DNA from: Diphasiastrum complanatum
Taxonomy: Eukaryota > Streptophyta > Lycopodiopsida > Lycopodiales > Lycopodiaceae
DNA length: 64,000 nt
Direction of reading: 5' to 3'
Assembly: GCA_029204225.1 (NCBI GenBank)
Contig: CM055106.1
Span: forward strand, 15,757,278 to 15,821,277
The notes under the pieces are model-generated. The model did no database searches and was not told the origin of the DNA. It worked only from the letters and a program-made list of their open reading frames with translations. Position 1 is the first letter of the stretch; each line of letters starts with the position of its first letter. This document shows, piece after piece, positions 11,216-27,942 of this stretch. Both the position numbers and the translations under genes were made by a program.

Positions 11216-11570
11216 TCTAGACTTATGCTTAGACTTGTGCTCAACATAAGTGCTCACTAGACCTATGCTCAGCATAAGTCCTCCCTCAACCTATGCTGAG
11301 CATAAGTGCTCACTGGACCTATGCTCAACATAGGTCATCTCTCGACCTATGCTCAACATAGGTCCTCCTCTTGATATATGTCGAGCATAGGTCCTCCTCT
11401 CGACCTATGATGAGCATAGGTCCTCCTCTCTCGACCTATGCTCAACATAAGTCCTTCCTCGACCTATGTTTAGCATAAGTGCCCACTACTGGACCTATGC
11501 TCAGCATAGGTTCTCTCTCGACCTATGCTGAGCATAGGTCCTCCTCGCATAGGTCCCCGACTATGCTTAC
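11216..11570 (+). repeat. Minisatellite, about 28-30 bp units, each with an inverted repeat
   Basis: About a dozen units of the form gacctatgctcagcataggtcctcc vary slightly. The core ACCTATGCT-n-AGCATAGGT is a near-perfect palindrome in most units. No reading frame covers the array. Confidence 0.9.
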
Positions 11571-12138
11571 CTTTTATATTTTACGATTTTTTTTTATTTT
11601 TTACTTTTTATTCTTCTAATATTTTTAAAAATTTTAGACTATTTTTTAGTTTTTTGATTTTAGAATTTTTAAATTTTTAATCTTTTAAAAATGATTATCT
11701 TGAGAACGATTAATAAATATTTTTATGTTAAGTTTATTGATAATTCATATTAGTTTAATAAATAGGGTTTTTTAAATTTTGTATTTGTATGTTAAGATAT
11801 TAACATTAAATTGCGTGTAAGCTTTTAAAATCATATCAAAATCTTTCAAATTGCACTTTGAAAATAAAATAAAAAATGAAAACTTTTTAAAATTTTAAAT
11901 TCGCCTAATTTAACAATTATTAGTCATAATAACAAATTGGACACAATTAATATTTGTATTTTTTTGACGATTTGATTGTAAAGTTTTTAAAATATTTTGC
12001 GTCGTTCAATTTTAAATATTTGCAAAATGAGCATCTTACAAATAACTCATTAATTTTTAAATTTAAAACTCAAAATTTACCTGAATTACCAAAAAATTGT
12101 AAGGGCTGTAAAAAATGGGTCTTTCGCCATTTCTCGTT
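11571..12138. other. AT-rich stretch, no gene
   Basis: Strongly AT-rich with long T and A runs; no coding or repeat structure seen apart from homopolymer-like tracts. Confidence 0.6.
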
Positions 12139-12990
12139 TCAAAAGATTTTGTGTTCTCTATCCTCAATGGTACATTCGTTTGTTGTAAACTTTACAATGT
12201 ATCCTTGATCTACAATCTTGCTTATTGAGAACAAGTTCTTGGTGAGCCCTAGTACATAAAGTACATCCAATATGGTTTTTGATGAACCATTTTGAAATTG
12301 CAATCGTATGGTGCCTTCAGTTTTTTCCACCTGGTGGCTGTTTGAATCACCAAGATATATATATCTCATGGTATTGGTTGTGTTGAGAAACACAAACCAT
12401 TCTTTACTTGATGTCATGTGTTGTGTAGCACTATTGTCCAGGTACCATCTTTGATTGGTAGGCATCATGTTGTGTTCAACCATAAACAATATTTGCTCTT
12501 CTTTTTTCGTCTCTAATGCTTGCTAATTTTCTGTAGACTTTTGTGACTACTTCTTCTTTGCCTCATTGTGCATTCGAATCTTGCAATCTTTTATGTCATG
12601 ATTTGTTCTTTTGCAATATTTACAAAATTTTGGTTTTAGATCTATCATGACTTGAATGAGAAGACTGTGCCTTGGAATAAAAAATTTTCTTAGAATTTTT
12701 CTTGGTGAAAAGTGCTAGATCTTTGTCTTTAGTAGACAGGTCCTACATCTTCCTTCTAATTTCTTCTTCATCCCTCTTCTTGAATTTTGAAGGGTCAGAC
12801 CAGGTTGTATACTGATAAACATGATAAAATTCTCATAAGATGCCAGAAGACTTGAAAGTAAAGTCATCACTGCGTCGTTGTCTGAGATTGGACAGTCGAT
12901 GGTAGATAACTGATGCATTAAAACTTTGAGATTGTTCATGTGATCACGGATAGATGTATTTTTAGGATGATTTTTGGCGAGCATTTCTCG
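12139..12990 (-). pseudogene. Ty1/copia gag-protease fragment
   Basis: On the minus strand, residues like a UBN2 gag domain (IRDHMNNLKVLMHQLSTIDC, then MTLLSSLLASYENF) lie at 12984-12715. A canonical CX2CX4HX4C knuckle, CKYCKRTNHDIKDC, lies near 12580-12622. The aspartic protease region (RWYLDNSATQHMT) and GAG-pre-integrase start (ILDVLYVLGLTKNLFSISKI) lie at 12489-12139. The protease triad reads DNS rather than D[ST]G, so it would be inactive. It ends at 12139 with no integrase. Frameshifts separate the parts. Confidence 0.8.
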
Positions 12991-13138
12991 GTGAGCAGTT
13001 TCATGGCAAAGACGAGCATCTTTAACACATACTCGCCCTTCATCCTAGTCATAAAGTTGAAACTTTCATCTTTGCGGTGAGCAATTTCACTACAGAGGCT
13101 AGCATCTTGAGCACATACTCGCCCTTCATCCTAGTCAT
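12991..13138. repeat. Two-copy duplication, about 86-bp period
   Basis: Two units, 12991-13050 and 13077-13138, share gtgagca-tttca...agcatct...acacatactcgcccttcatcctagtcat. It lies at the 5' side of the minus-strand copia gag and may duplicate gag codons. Confidence 0.75.
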
Positions 13139-15116
<1,978 letters not shown>

Positions 15117-15429
15117 TGTTAGAATATTTCCATGAAGATTCTTCTAACAAATTTCAGCTACTATAATAGTATGAAGGAGATAAAAATTACGGGAATAAAA
15201 ACATGGCCGAGTTGGCAACAATGTAATCGCAAGCCAAAGACGCAAGACTAGCTCTCAATTGGGCCCAAAATGAAAAGGGAGCGAAGTAGTTAAAAATGAA
15301 TTTTGTTTTAAACTTTTTAGAGAGTCAAGTTGTTATGGCACATGGTTTTGGGTTCACCAAAAACTTTAACCCTAGAAATGTCTATATAAGGGCATGCGAC
15401 ACCATTTTTGTGTTTGCCTTTTGCATTTG

Positions 15430-15519
<90 letters not shown>

Positions 15520-16064
15520 CATCTCCTTCTTATCATGTGTATGTTCAAGACCTTCCTCTTTTGATTGTATGTGATTCTTCTTGTGGATGATGATCTTGTT
15601 TTTGTTTAATCATGCTATCACATTCAAGAATCATCGTTAGCACAAGCTTTCATTACATTTAGCTTCCAAACTAATCCACAAAATCTACATACATCCAATA
15701 AGTATTAAATCCACACAATAAAGTGATCATTAAGGTTTTCTAGGTAGATTTATGTACATTGTTCACCTCCCTTGAGAAGATCAAACTCTTGAGGAGAAGA
15801 CCTAGAGCCAAAGATGCCTAGACAAGAAAAAAGAACCAAAACCAAGCAAGAAGAAAGCAAACAAGAAAAGAACATAAAGAGAAAAGACAAAAAGATAAAC
15901 AACACCCCAAATCTAGGCTATTCCATGATTAGATCTTAAGCTAAGATTGACAACCTTAGCAAATCTAGATTCTAACTCCCATTATCGTATTCAGATTTGC
16001 TAAGGTTGTCAATCTAGATTTGCACGGAAAGGGTTAAACATTTTTTTGGTGCCGTTGTCAAGGA
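15117..16064 (+). mobile_element. Candidate LTR and tRNA-Asp-like PBS
   Basis: A sequence from TGTTAGAATATT (15117) to GGGTTAAACA (16040), about 924 bp, is followed by ttggtgccgttgtcaagga (16046-16064), similar to the tRNA-Asp-type PBS at 3541. Inside are TATATAAG (15383-15390) and a GA tract (15432-15516) some 40 bp downstream, the same layout as in LTR1. No partner LTR is in the window and no gag follows. Confidence 0.5.
15432..15516. repeat. (GA)n microsatellite, about 85 bp
   Basis: Uninterrupted GA tract inside the candidate LTR, just downstream of its TATA box. Confidence 0.97.
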
Positions 16065-16237
16065 GATGGTGCTAAATAGTCTTAGGAGTAATTGTTGTTT
16101 TGTATTTTGTTGTCATTTTCTCTCTTTTTGACAAGTTTATTACTCGCCCTACCTCTTGTTTTTTTTTGTTTTGTGAGTTTTATTTTTCGCCACTTTTTGA
16201 GAGAGCAAAGCAGACTCGAATGCACCATAAAGACAGC

Positions 16238-18810
<2,573 letters not shown>

Positions 18811-18851
<41 letters not shown>

Positions 18852-19097
18852 TAAATTAGATCTTGTATGTATTGTGTTATATGCATTTGTAGGGCTCAAC
18901 CTCCTTTAAGAGGATTTTGGATTTAGTTATGCTCAAGGTTATTCTATTTGTGTTACTAACTTTCATCATTGATGCTATGTTGCGAGTGCTCTTGTCTAAC
19001 ATTGTGCCACATGTGTTTGTGCAATCATTGTGCAATCGCTTGTGTCATAGATCAATCAAAAATAATTTTCAATTTCTTTCACATAGTATTAGAGATT
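18811..19097 (+). mobile_element. Possible copia LTR 3' end with (CT)n tract and decayed PBS
   Basis: A CT tract (18811-18849) is followed by about 230 bp ending tttctttcaca (19083) and then tagtattagagatt, which resembles a decayed TGGTATCAGAGC. The LTR start cannot be fixed. Low confidence because the PBS match is poor. Confidence 0.35.
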
Positions 19098-21050
19098 AGG
19101 ATTGATCATATAGTTTGTCTAATTAAGTGTTGATCAAGTCTGGAGAGGCTAGTGCTCTAGCCTCTAATTGGTGCAGCTAGTCACCATTCTTATGATGTCT
19201 AAGAATCATGTTTCAAAAGCAAAATCATGGTTAAAAATACACATTAACAATCCAAAAGAGATTTGACCTTCAAGTTTTCTAAACTAGCTGAGTCAATTTG
19301 CACTTGAGCAAAATTTAAATTCGAGAAGCAAAAATCATGTAAGTGCAGCAACAGGTCAGGTACAACTAAGGACCAATTTCTCAATGGCACCATTGATTAC
19401 CAAGATTATATTGTGAACTTGCAACATCAAAGTACATACATGCAACTAGTCACTCTTTCAATCTTTCTGAAACTTTCAGGTAATTGGAAGGTTTCATGAA
19501 TGTGGAGCTTGGTTGATTAAAACACAGATAAAAGGTTCTTACTTCATCCTAAAACAGCCTCCATGACCAAATGCTATGTTAACTTCTCAGAGATTTCCGC
19601 TCCAAATTCTCATGTCTCAGCCTAAAAACTCTAAACAGAGATAGAAGACACCTTGAAAACTTCAATTTCATTGCATACAACAAACATAAAGCAGCATTCT
19701 CCCGATATTTGCTATTGAAAAGAGAACTCGCTGAACAACAAACGCGCACGTACACTTAAGAAGATACATTTGCAGCTTCTACTATTGAGTTTTTGAATAG
19801 ATTATTTGTCTTATTTGTCTTCGCCACATAAACTTCTCCTCTTACAAGGGTTGACATAAGACAAGAGCTCTACATTCTATTCATGAACATGATGACATGA
19901 ATTGCCAGCCTTTCTGTAATCGAGTAACAATTCACAAGAATCATAAATGTCCAGACATTCTATTGAGCATTATAAGAAGCTCTTACGACATAAATGGCAC
20001 ACAGGTGTCCAGGAAATTCCAGCTTTGAGGGCATTGATGACATTGTACTATTTTTAGCCAAGTCTCTGTCCAATTTCTGCCAAGTCGATTTTTTTTCACA
20101 CGTTGAATATATAATGTACATGTCTAATGCTGATTGCATGTGTCTAAACCTGAGAAAGATCTTTAACACTGCACTGGACTGCAGTTTCACATGACAGCAG
20201 TACAAATAAGACATGCGGTCTAAAAATTCCAATGAGTTATTTCAACCTTTTGCACCATAAGCAGCATCCATGACACAAATTCTACAAAATACTGGGGATT
20301 TGAGCTCTTCGGGCCTCGATGGAATTGTATGAAATTTCAGCCCATCCTATCCATTTCTTCCACCTGGATTTTTGCCAAATAACAATTCCATCCCCAACTG
20401 TACAGAAGCTTATGATATTAAGTATAGATCTCAAAAGATCAACGAGATTGATATTGTCTCAAACAAGAGTAGTGCTAATTAAATAAAAGGGAACTATCTG
20501 GCTTTTCTACATGAGTTGATGGCACAGTTCCCGATAACAAAAAATAACACAGCGAGGATCTGCGAATGATCATCCTACTGCAACTGATGGTTTCTAGTGA
20601 CTCGTTTCCTTGATGATGGGCTAAAATTTTCCTTTCTTCCAGCAATGAGTTGCTGGAATCTTCTCGGCAACAACAAGATGTCTTCCTTGGTCAGGAAAAT
20701 GCTCTGCCAATTCATGAACACAATAACACATAGAACATGACACACTCCAATAATAGATAACAAACCGATGACTCCTATAACAATCTCCAACTAAGGTCGA
20801 TACTCTCAATGCCTTCACTTTGCCCTCAAATACAGAAGCTTTACATTTGTCAGTATGAATAAAAATATCCTTGAGGTCCAGAAACAGCTTCTTTTCTAAC
20901 CGGATTTTTGCATGAATCATGAATTTCACACCAGATTTATAGGAAGTTCATAATGGATATATGAATTAAATACATTCTCCTTGCAAGGTTAAGCAAAACC
21001 AAAACTTGTTGCGAGCATAGAGACCCGTTCAGAAACCGTCAGATATTTAA
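19098..21050. other. No gene recognised
   Basis: Intergenic on this reading. Minus-strand frames near 20575-20929 overlap but match no family I recognise and lack clear splice context. Confidence 0.45.
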
Positions 21051-21424
21051 ACCCTAAACCGTTAACTCAGCTGTCAGACATATCTATGTGTTTCAAACAG
21101 TTCTACAAATTATGTAGGTCTGGCAGTTCATTGATCGAGGCAGTTCCTGTCTCTAACATTTCTGCAGTTGTGAGAGCGTAGGTAGAGGCAGAGAGGCAAT
21201 TCTGGCAGAATAAATCGATGCAGGTCTGGCAGCACACCCTAAACTGTCAGCTCAGCTGTCAGACATGCCTGTGTTTCAAACATTTCTGCAAATCCCGTAC
21301 TTCTGGCAGTTCGTAGATCCAGGCAGTTCATGTTTCTAAGTTCTAACAGTTATTACTTGTGGTAGAATACATAGAGGCAGCGAGGCATTTCTGCCAGCAT
21401 AGGTCGATGCAATTCTGACAGCGT
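21051..21424. repeat. Two-copy tandem duplication, about 187-bp unit
   Basis: accctaaac begins at 21051 and at 21236; both units carry gctgtcagacat, tttcaaaca, ctggcagttc and gaggca-gaggca motifs. Divergence is roughly one base in five, so it is old. The word 'ggcag' recurs inside each unit. Confidence 0.85.
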
Positions 21425-22222
21425 GGATCAAGGTTACATAGTTCCCGTAGCCAGGCAGTTCATGTTGAGAGCTCATGTTACGTAGCGACTAGCTAGTCAG
21501 AAAAAAAAAAAATTGTCAGAATAAAACATATGTATTTAAAAATGTTTTTCAGTTCGTACTGAAAGAAATTGTTTTGGCTCGTTCCAGAACAGGCAACACA
21601 GGTTGCGAGTATCATCCTGTCATAACAATGATAGGTAAGCACTTAACAGCAGCAAAAATACACCTGAAATCAGCATTTCTTGCGATGCATTGTTCAGCTT
21701 CACAAGAAAATTGGCACTGATTCAGGTTGGATAAAGGTGAAAAAAGTTTAATGCAAAAAAGATCTGCTTTTATGAAAATTAAACTTGCACTATATGTATG
21801 TTCTAGCAAGAAACTTAAAGAGGCACATCTTTGTACTCAACCATTTAGCAAGGTCATTGAGAACATGCCAACAAAAATATGAGATTGATCACAGACCAAA
21901 AGCAAAACTCTCTTCCCAAGACAGCCCCTAACCACATGCAAATATGCTATTCATGGTAAAATCAAAACTATCACTTACCTTTACAATCAGAAATCGCTTA
22001 ACATAAGTAGCCTCAATAGGTTCAGTCCAAGATTGACAGTCCACATCTATCCTTCACAAATCTTCACAGCTTCATTTATGTACTAAATAAGGACCAGAAA
22101 AAGCGTTAGTCACGTATCAGTCACAAAGGTAGAAGACTGTAGGGGCATAGAAAAAATAAGTCAAAAATGGCACTAAATGGGACAACAAAACAGGAAGGAT
22201 GCCAAATGTGCAGACCTCTTTA
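21425..22222. other. No gene recognised
   Basis: No coding match or repeat structure seen. Confidence 0.5.
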
Positions 22223-22416
22223 CCTCTGTCACTTAGCACAAGATTGATATAGATATTAGAATTAGGAAGAATGGGCAGCAGGGAGAGTTGTCACACTCTT
22301 TATGATCATAAAGCAGAAACCTCTGTCACTTGGCACAAGATTGATATAGATAATGGAATTAGAAAAGATGGGCAGCAGGGAGAGTTGTCACACTCTTTAT
22401 GATCATAAAGCAGAAC
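22223..22416. repeat. Two-copy tandem duplication, 97-bp unit with a 16-bp palindrome
   Basis: Units 22223-22319 and 22320-22416 are near-identical. Each contains the perfect palindrome ctttatgatcataaag near its right end. Confidence 0.92.
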
Positions 22417-23221
22417 TCCAAACTACATCCAGATCCTCAAAACCATTATCTTCACTTAATCGTTCAGACAACGAGCTCTATGCACTATGGGTGCAGAAAA
22501 TGAATGATGATACTGCTGATAGGACTCCAACCACTCGACTTTCATTCCCCAGTGCAGACCTGACTAAATCGACGGGAAAGGCATTCAGCAACCATTATAG
22601 AACTGATACCATTTTATATGATGATTCTAAACAACCATACTCTAAATAAACATGATGAAACTTGAAAGTACAAAAATCAAGAAAGGTAGCCCAAAAAGAA
22701 CCAGTCACATGAATTCCTTACATTGTCTTCTCCATATTGTGCTGATACTTTACCTTCTCTTCTTCATACTGTACATACTTTACCTTCTCTTCTCCATACT
22801 GTGTAGATGTAACCATCATATGTTGCATGCAGAGGATGGGGTTGATGGCAAATACTTTCCATTTGCAAGGTACTGCCGTAAGAGCAACCGGAACTGCTTT
22901 TTTATCTTGTATCAACGATTTCTGATGGCTTATCTCAAATTCCTCTACCAATTCTATATAGAATGCAGCATTAAGTCAATTCTGAGCAACGGAAGTGCAT
23001 GATTGGCAAGGTCCCATCAGAGAAACTGCACTGCCAGCAACATGAAAGGCTACTGGCGAAAAGACAATCTTGAAACTTTCCTGACAACTGCACTGCCAGT
23101 TACAACTTACAAGATACCAACTGCTGGCCAAAAGACAAAAGTTGACATTCAGACACCCAAAGAAGATAATACAACGTGCTTTTGCTAATCGTTTGAAAGG
23201 TTCTAGACTACAGCCTTTCTT

Positions 23222-23357
23222 AAAGATGTCAGTGACTTAATCAATCAGAAAAAGTTTTCCTGTGCAAACCTTGGCCTTGAACGTTCTTGAAGATGTGAGT
23301 GACTTAATCAATCAGAAAAAGTTTTCTTGTGCAAACCTTGGCCTTGAACGTTCTTGA
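23222..23357. repeat. Two-copy tandem duplication, about 70-bp unit
   Basis: aagatgt(c/g)agtgacttaatc occurs near 23224 and 23290, each followed by the same 50 bp ending cttgaacgttcttga. Nearly identical, so recent. Confidence 0.9.
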
Positions 23358-24800
23358 CTCCACTTGATGGCTTAACACCTTGAAGCTTGAACTGTAAGTT
23401 CCAGGATAACAAAAACTGGGATACATTGAAACTTCATGTAAACCGAATGAACTATCTCCACGTTTCACTTTCCCGTGTTTCGTACAAAAGGCTTACGGAT
23501 GTTCAGGGGAAAGGAATTATGTACACACATCAAAAGATAATCATTTCTTGAATACACTCATAATAACCGTTCTCAAGGTGGAAAGGCCTTTTTCCAGCAA
23601 AGTACATTTGTTCATTGCAAATGTAGAGATTGATTTATAAGAGATTTCTTCTGCAATCATATCAAATTAGTCCAATAAAAATGTATGGAGTCATTATTCC
23701 ACCAAGTATTTGAAACACAAATGATCGGTTGCTACTGCAGGGAATGTTGCAAAACATAACAAAGAAGCTTCAGCACTGCTTTGTTGTCAAGGAACTTCTC
23801 TCAAACACCAAACATTTAATCTTTCTCAGAAAAAAGGAGGTATTTTCCACACACATGAAGATTGAACATGTCGAGAGCGTAGAAGTTGAAGGACATTTAA
23901 CAGTCTACATCCACATAACCAGGCGTTTCTGTCCCAGGACAAATGTTGGCAACTGACTAGGCATTAAACTTCACCAGGACTGTCACATTGATGTAATATA
24001 TAGTACAAAGCTTTTGAAACCAGCGATGCCATCATTGAAATGGAAGATTTTGCCATGCTTTCATCTTCATTTGTCTCAAGAAAAAGAAACATTCGTCAAT
24101 GCCAAACCACATTTCTTTCAAAGTCAAACACATTTGACATCATGCTTTGACCATAAATGCCAACAAATGAGTAACTTTGAAGCTGATGAAATGACAAATC
24201 ATATTTTCCAGCTTATGTTTGCCCATATGTATGCTACCAAGAACAAAGATCCTCCAGCACTCAAAACAACCCATTCCCATACCCAACCAGTAAAATCACC
24301 CATTGATAATTGGACTGCAGAGGTACTTGACAGCCTTCAATATGTGACATTGAAAACTTGTATGAATGAACATGGTAGACGCAATCTAGCACTTTCAAAC
24401 ACAAAAATGAACAGATGTTGCTGCTTCTTTGAACTTGATGAGCTCTTAGCAAAGAATAACGGATTCGAAGCTCCTACTACCAGTCCACATTGACAAAACT
24501 TGAGGATTCAAGACATAAGTGAGCATGATTGTCCCATGAAACAAGAACTTGAAAGCATCCAGCGCTGACTTTCCCAAGTATGTAAAAGTTAAAGTTTAAG
24601 CTTCATTGCAGGGTCCATAGGAGTAATTGAGTATAACCATAATTTCCAACCACTCTAATATCATTATGCATTCAGCTCAAAATGTACCATTGGTCTAAAG
24701 TATCCAGCAAACTGTCAAACTGACTGGCCTGTACTTGCTTTCTCAACTGTCTGCCTGCCTTTAAATTGTCTTTATCAGAAACGCTGGAAAACATAATACA
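23358..24800. other. No gene recognised (region downstream of RZ-1)
   Basis: Weak plus-strand frames at 23729-23956 and 24014-24493 match nothing I know. The right part (about 24800-24848) is probably 3' UTR of the minus-strand RZ-1 gene. Confidence 0.4.
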
Positions 24801-24848
24801 GTTCAAGCAGAAACAAAATTGAAGAAGTTACTAGCTATTTGACAACAA

Positions 24849-25481
24849 TTAGTTGCGATCATAAGATGAGCGACCTCCACGGCCAGCACTGGGGCGATCA
24901 TAAGGACCAGCTCGATCTCTATAGTTTCCCTTGGACCGCAATGGGCCACCACCACCATATCGGCTACTGTCACGTCCTCCATCTCTGTCATATTCTCTAT
25001 CTCGATGTCCATCTGAACGTCCACCACCATATCTATCTCCATTGCTATAGCGATCATTGTACTGTCCAAATCTGTCTTGCCCAGGATCACCATAACGTCC
25101 TCTACCATAATCTCTGGCGTAGCGACCATCGTCATAGTCCCGGCCACCATATCGATCACCTCGGTTGCTGACATACTGGTCACGAGAAGAAAACTTACCC
25201 ACACTTCCCGAAGGACAATCTCTAGCCCAATGGCCAGATCGTCCACACTTGAAACACTCACTGCCAGCTCCATAAGCTCTTCCTCTTGCGTGAGGATAAC
25301 CATCATAACCACGATCTCCCCCAAATCCTTCACTTCTAGGTACTGCTTTAGTAACACTGATGACCCGACCATCTAGCTCCTTCCCATGGAACTGAGAAAT
25401 AGCTTCATGCATTGACTTTGCATCAGCAAATGTTACAAACCCAAATCCTCGTGATCGACCAGTGTCTCTATCCAAAATGAC
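24849..25481 (-). CDS. RZ-1: RZ-1-type glycine-rich RNA-binding protein, exon 2 (RRM C half, CCHC, RGG/RD tail)
   Basis: This exon starts at 25481 after the acceptor ATGAAACAG and continues the frame of exon 1 in phase 0, giving a 247-residue protein. It completes the RRM (RNP1 RGFGFVTF at residues 48-55; VILDRDTGRSRG before it). A single zinc knuckle CFKCGRSGHWARDC follows at residues 113-126, with canonical CX2CX4HX4C spacing. A low-complexity tail rich in Gly, Arg, Asp, Tyr and Ser runs to the stop at 24849. This architecture defines the plant RZ-1A/B/C family: nuclear RNA-binding proteins linked to splicing and cold response in other plants (family knowledge). The plus strand here also has long frames, which are shadows of the repetitive tail. 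Confidence 0.92.
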   Translation of the reverse strand, partial: VILDRDTGRSRGFGFVTFADAKSMHEAISQFHGKELDGRVISVTKAVPRSEGFGGDRGYDGYPHARGRAYGAGSECFKCGRSGHWARDCPSGSVGKFSSRDQYVSNRGDRYGGRDYDDGRYARDYGRGRYGDPGQDRFGQYNDRYSNGDRYGGGRSDGHRDREYDRDGGRDSSRYGGGGPLRSKGNYRDRAGPYDRPSAGRGGRSSYDRN

Positions 25482-27831
25482 CTGTTTCATTTAAAGGAGT
25501 CTTAGTAAGCTGGAGGCACTCTAACCAGTAACTACAAGGTAATAATGATTCAATGTTACATTTGGAAAAAAAATATCAGATACTGCACGGCTCCACCATC
25601 CCAAAGGAGCTTTTCCACTGTTGGATGGTTTCTCTGGAATTTTTTTTTTTTTAAACAAGTGCCCCACACTTCACACACACAAGAGCTAGCTCTAGTCAAA
25701 TTATAATTTTACTAAACTAAGTACAATAATCTGGCATAGCACGTGGGACTAGCAGAAAACCACAAAAGATAGAGCCTCCAATGAGACAAGAACAATGGTA
25801 AAATCCAAGGCTGACTGCTATTTACCGAAAAGAAAATGGTACAATGATGATTGCCATTCACCAAGTTCAAGAGGAAGTCAAGGATAGAAAAATAACTTAT
25901 GTGCTGCATCCAACGCCAAGAATAAATAGTTTTTGCTTTTGCCTTCCTAGAACAGCCCTTAGGACATGCATCTTAGTCTAGGATTTCTTCCATGGATGCC
26001 ACATATCTTCCTACGCTCCAAAACGAATGCAACAGAAGAGGGCTAAAGTTAAAACTACCATGTTCACAAACAAGTAGAGCTGTGGGTTTGTTACAAAGAC
26101 ACAAAAATTCTTCTGTATGTCACAACTGTCCCAAATGAGATTGCCATCACACAGCAGATTACTAGACAATAAATGTAAAGATATTCAGCACATCTGATAT
26201 GGAAATAGCAACTATACAAACTTCCAGAATCTGGGTAGCCTTCCTTATGTGTTAGCTTCTTCTACATGATTTCTCTGTCACAGAGGAGGTTGCAAGATAT
26301 TGGTGCATAGACATGATCACCCATCCACTTAAGGAATTTCTCTGCATACTACAGGTATATAATCTTTGAGTGGACCGTATACCAGCTAACAAAGTCAAAC
26401 TATCATTGTTAAAAGAAAACCTCGTTACTTGGCCTACAAGAAACCTAGAAAACTAAGAAAAAAATAGAAGAACTCCAGCAATGCCCTTGCTGGATTCAAA
26501 GGTTGAACTAAAACAAGCTAAGGGTGTTTTCAACATAGTTGAAGGGATGTCTATTTGTCAAAAAAAAAATGCAACTTTCATTGGGGAGAAAAAAATAGGA
26601 AGGTCCTTACCCCATTCCACATAGACAAGTGAGATTCCCCATGTGGCAGATGACTTGGCTTCTCCACATGCCCTGCAGCTCCTATTTTCAGGAGCCGTTC
26701 ATATTTGAATTTTTTAGGTGGCCCAACATCCATGTGCTTCATATAGGATAAAAAAGAGAGAGAGAGAGAGAGCAAAGGTCTCCCAAACAAGTTTGCGTCT
26801 GAAATGGGGGGTGATGAAGGGGGATGGAGGGGCTGATGGAGGAAGGTAAGTGTGATAGCATCAGTATTAATTTCACAAGAATAAACAAACAAGCAATTGG
26901 AATGAATATTAGGTCAAGATTATGGGTACTTCTATCAAACCATCTACTTTGTGGCTTATAAGTACGGCAACTTGTATGGGCTAAAAAAGTACTGAAGTAT
27001 GGCGGCAACATTGACAGTAACCGTTTCCTACTAGCTATACAATAAAAATTTACAACATCATTTTAGTAGATAAGAATTAAACTATAACAAACAGCCAACG
27101 GTATATGCTCAAACTAAATGGCCTTGGGGTGACCTTGCAACATCAAATAAATGCATGTCAACCCTATGATAATACCAAAACAACACTGCCACCGTACTTC
27201 CACACATGCTCTATAACCGTGCTCTAACAGTTCAGTGTATAGAATCTTCACCTAATAGTATTTAAGATACTTGTATGCCACAGAGTATACGGCTGGGTGA
27301 AAATACATATGATCTTCACCTGATAGTATTGCACTTCTTATTTTAAGCAAATTAGCTAGCTTTAGTTGAAAATGTGAACATATAACTGTCATTGTGGTTA
27401 TTTGCCGGCTCAATTCTAGTTTTCCAGAGGCTACGTACAAGCATTTGTTAACAGCTATGCAGCACTCTGTACCTTGCTCCTGCGTGGATTTAACGCTACA
27501 CGTATTTTGCAACTATAATTCATTGTTAGCCCTAAGATATTACCCAAACATATCGAGAAAGTTGAGCAACTTTTCAACTTTAACAAGTCAACCTGCAAAG
27601 TCTTGGATTATCGCTCCATAAGCATGTAATATATCTGCCAAACACGATTAAGAAGAAAAAGCAAGAAATAAACTTTGCATTCAAGATAAATAGCGAGTGA
27701 ATCGGAATAATATGCTGGAATCGCATAGCCATCGGTACAAAAAGGGGCTGCAGCATGCTGGATGTGCAACCTAAGAACATCTATAGGTAGAAAAGGTGTC
27801 AAAACAAGACGTATTAGGGAGTATTCGGAAC
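25482..27831 (-). other. RZ-1 intron within the RRM, 2350 bp
   Basis: Donor CAG|GTTCCG at 27831 and acceptor AACAG|GTC at 25482 join exon 1 to exon 2 in phase 0 between the two RRM halves, the position usual for this family. Inside are poly-T/poly-A runs and a GA run (about 26757-26771) but no recognisable gene. Weak minus-strand frames near 26578-27011 are judged non-coding. Confidence 0.85.
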
Positions 27832-27942
27832 CTGAGCCTTTAAAACCCTAGCATAGGGACGGAAAACTTCCTCCAGTTCTCGATCTGACATGCTAAACGA
27901 AATCCCGCCTACAAAGCAGCAATACTCTTCCCCAGAAGACAT
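27832..27942 (-). CDS. RZ-1: RZ-1-type RNA-binding protein, exon 1 (RRM N half)
   Basis: ATG at 27942 (minus) gives 37 codons, beginning MSSGEEYCCFVGGISFSMSD with RNP2 CFVGGI at residues 9-14 and ELEEVFRPYARVLKAQ at the end, then a GT donor at 27831. The RRM is completed in exon 2. The start is the first ATG of the transcript-side sequence and gives the short N-terminal lead normal for RZ-1. A possible 5'-UTR acceptor (TTGTGCAG) lies just upstream near 27964. Confidence 0.9.

Noticed and set aside
11216-11570. CRISPR-like array of repeats with hairpins
   Set aside because: Units are contiguous without unique spacers, and the context is a plant nuclear genome.
20575-20929. Overlapping minus-strand frames as exons
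   Set aside because: No family match and no consistent splice sites.
22353-22649. 98-codon plus-strand frame as a gene
   Set aside because: It starts inside a tandem duplication, has no recognisable domain or splice context, and no neighbour supports it.
24803-25376. Long frames in other frames over RZ-1 exon 2 (Met/Val/Glu-rich on minus, Ser/Thr/Ile- or His-rich on plus)
   Set aside because: Shadows of the repetitive RGG/RD tail; the RRM/CCHC frame is the conserved one.
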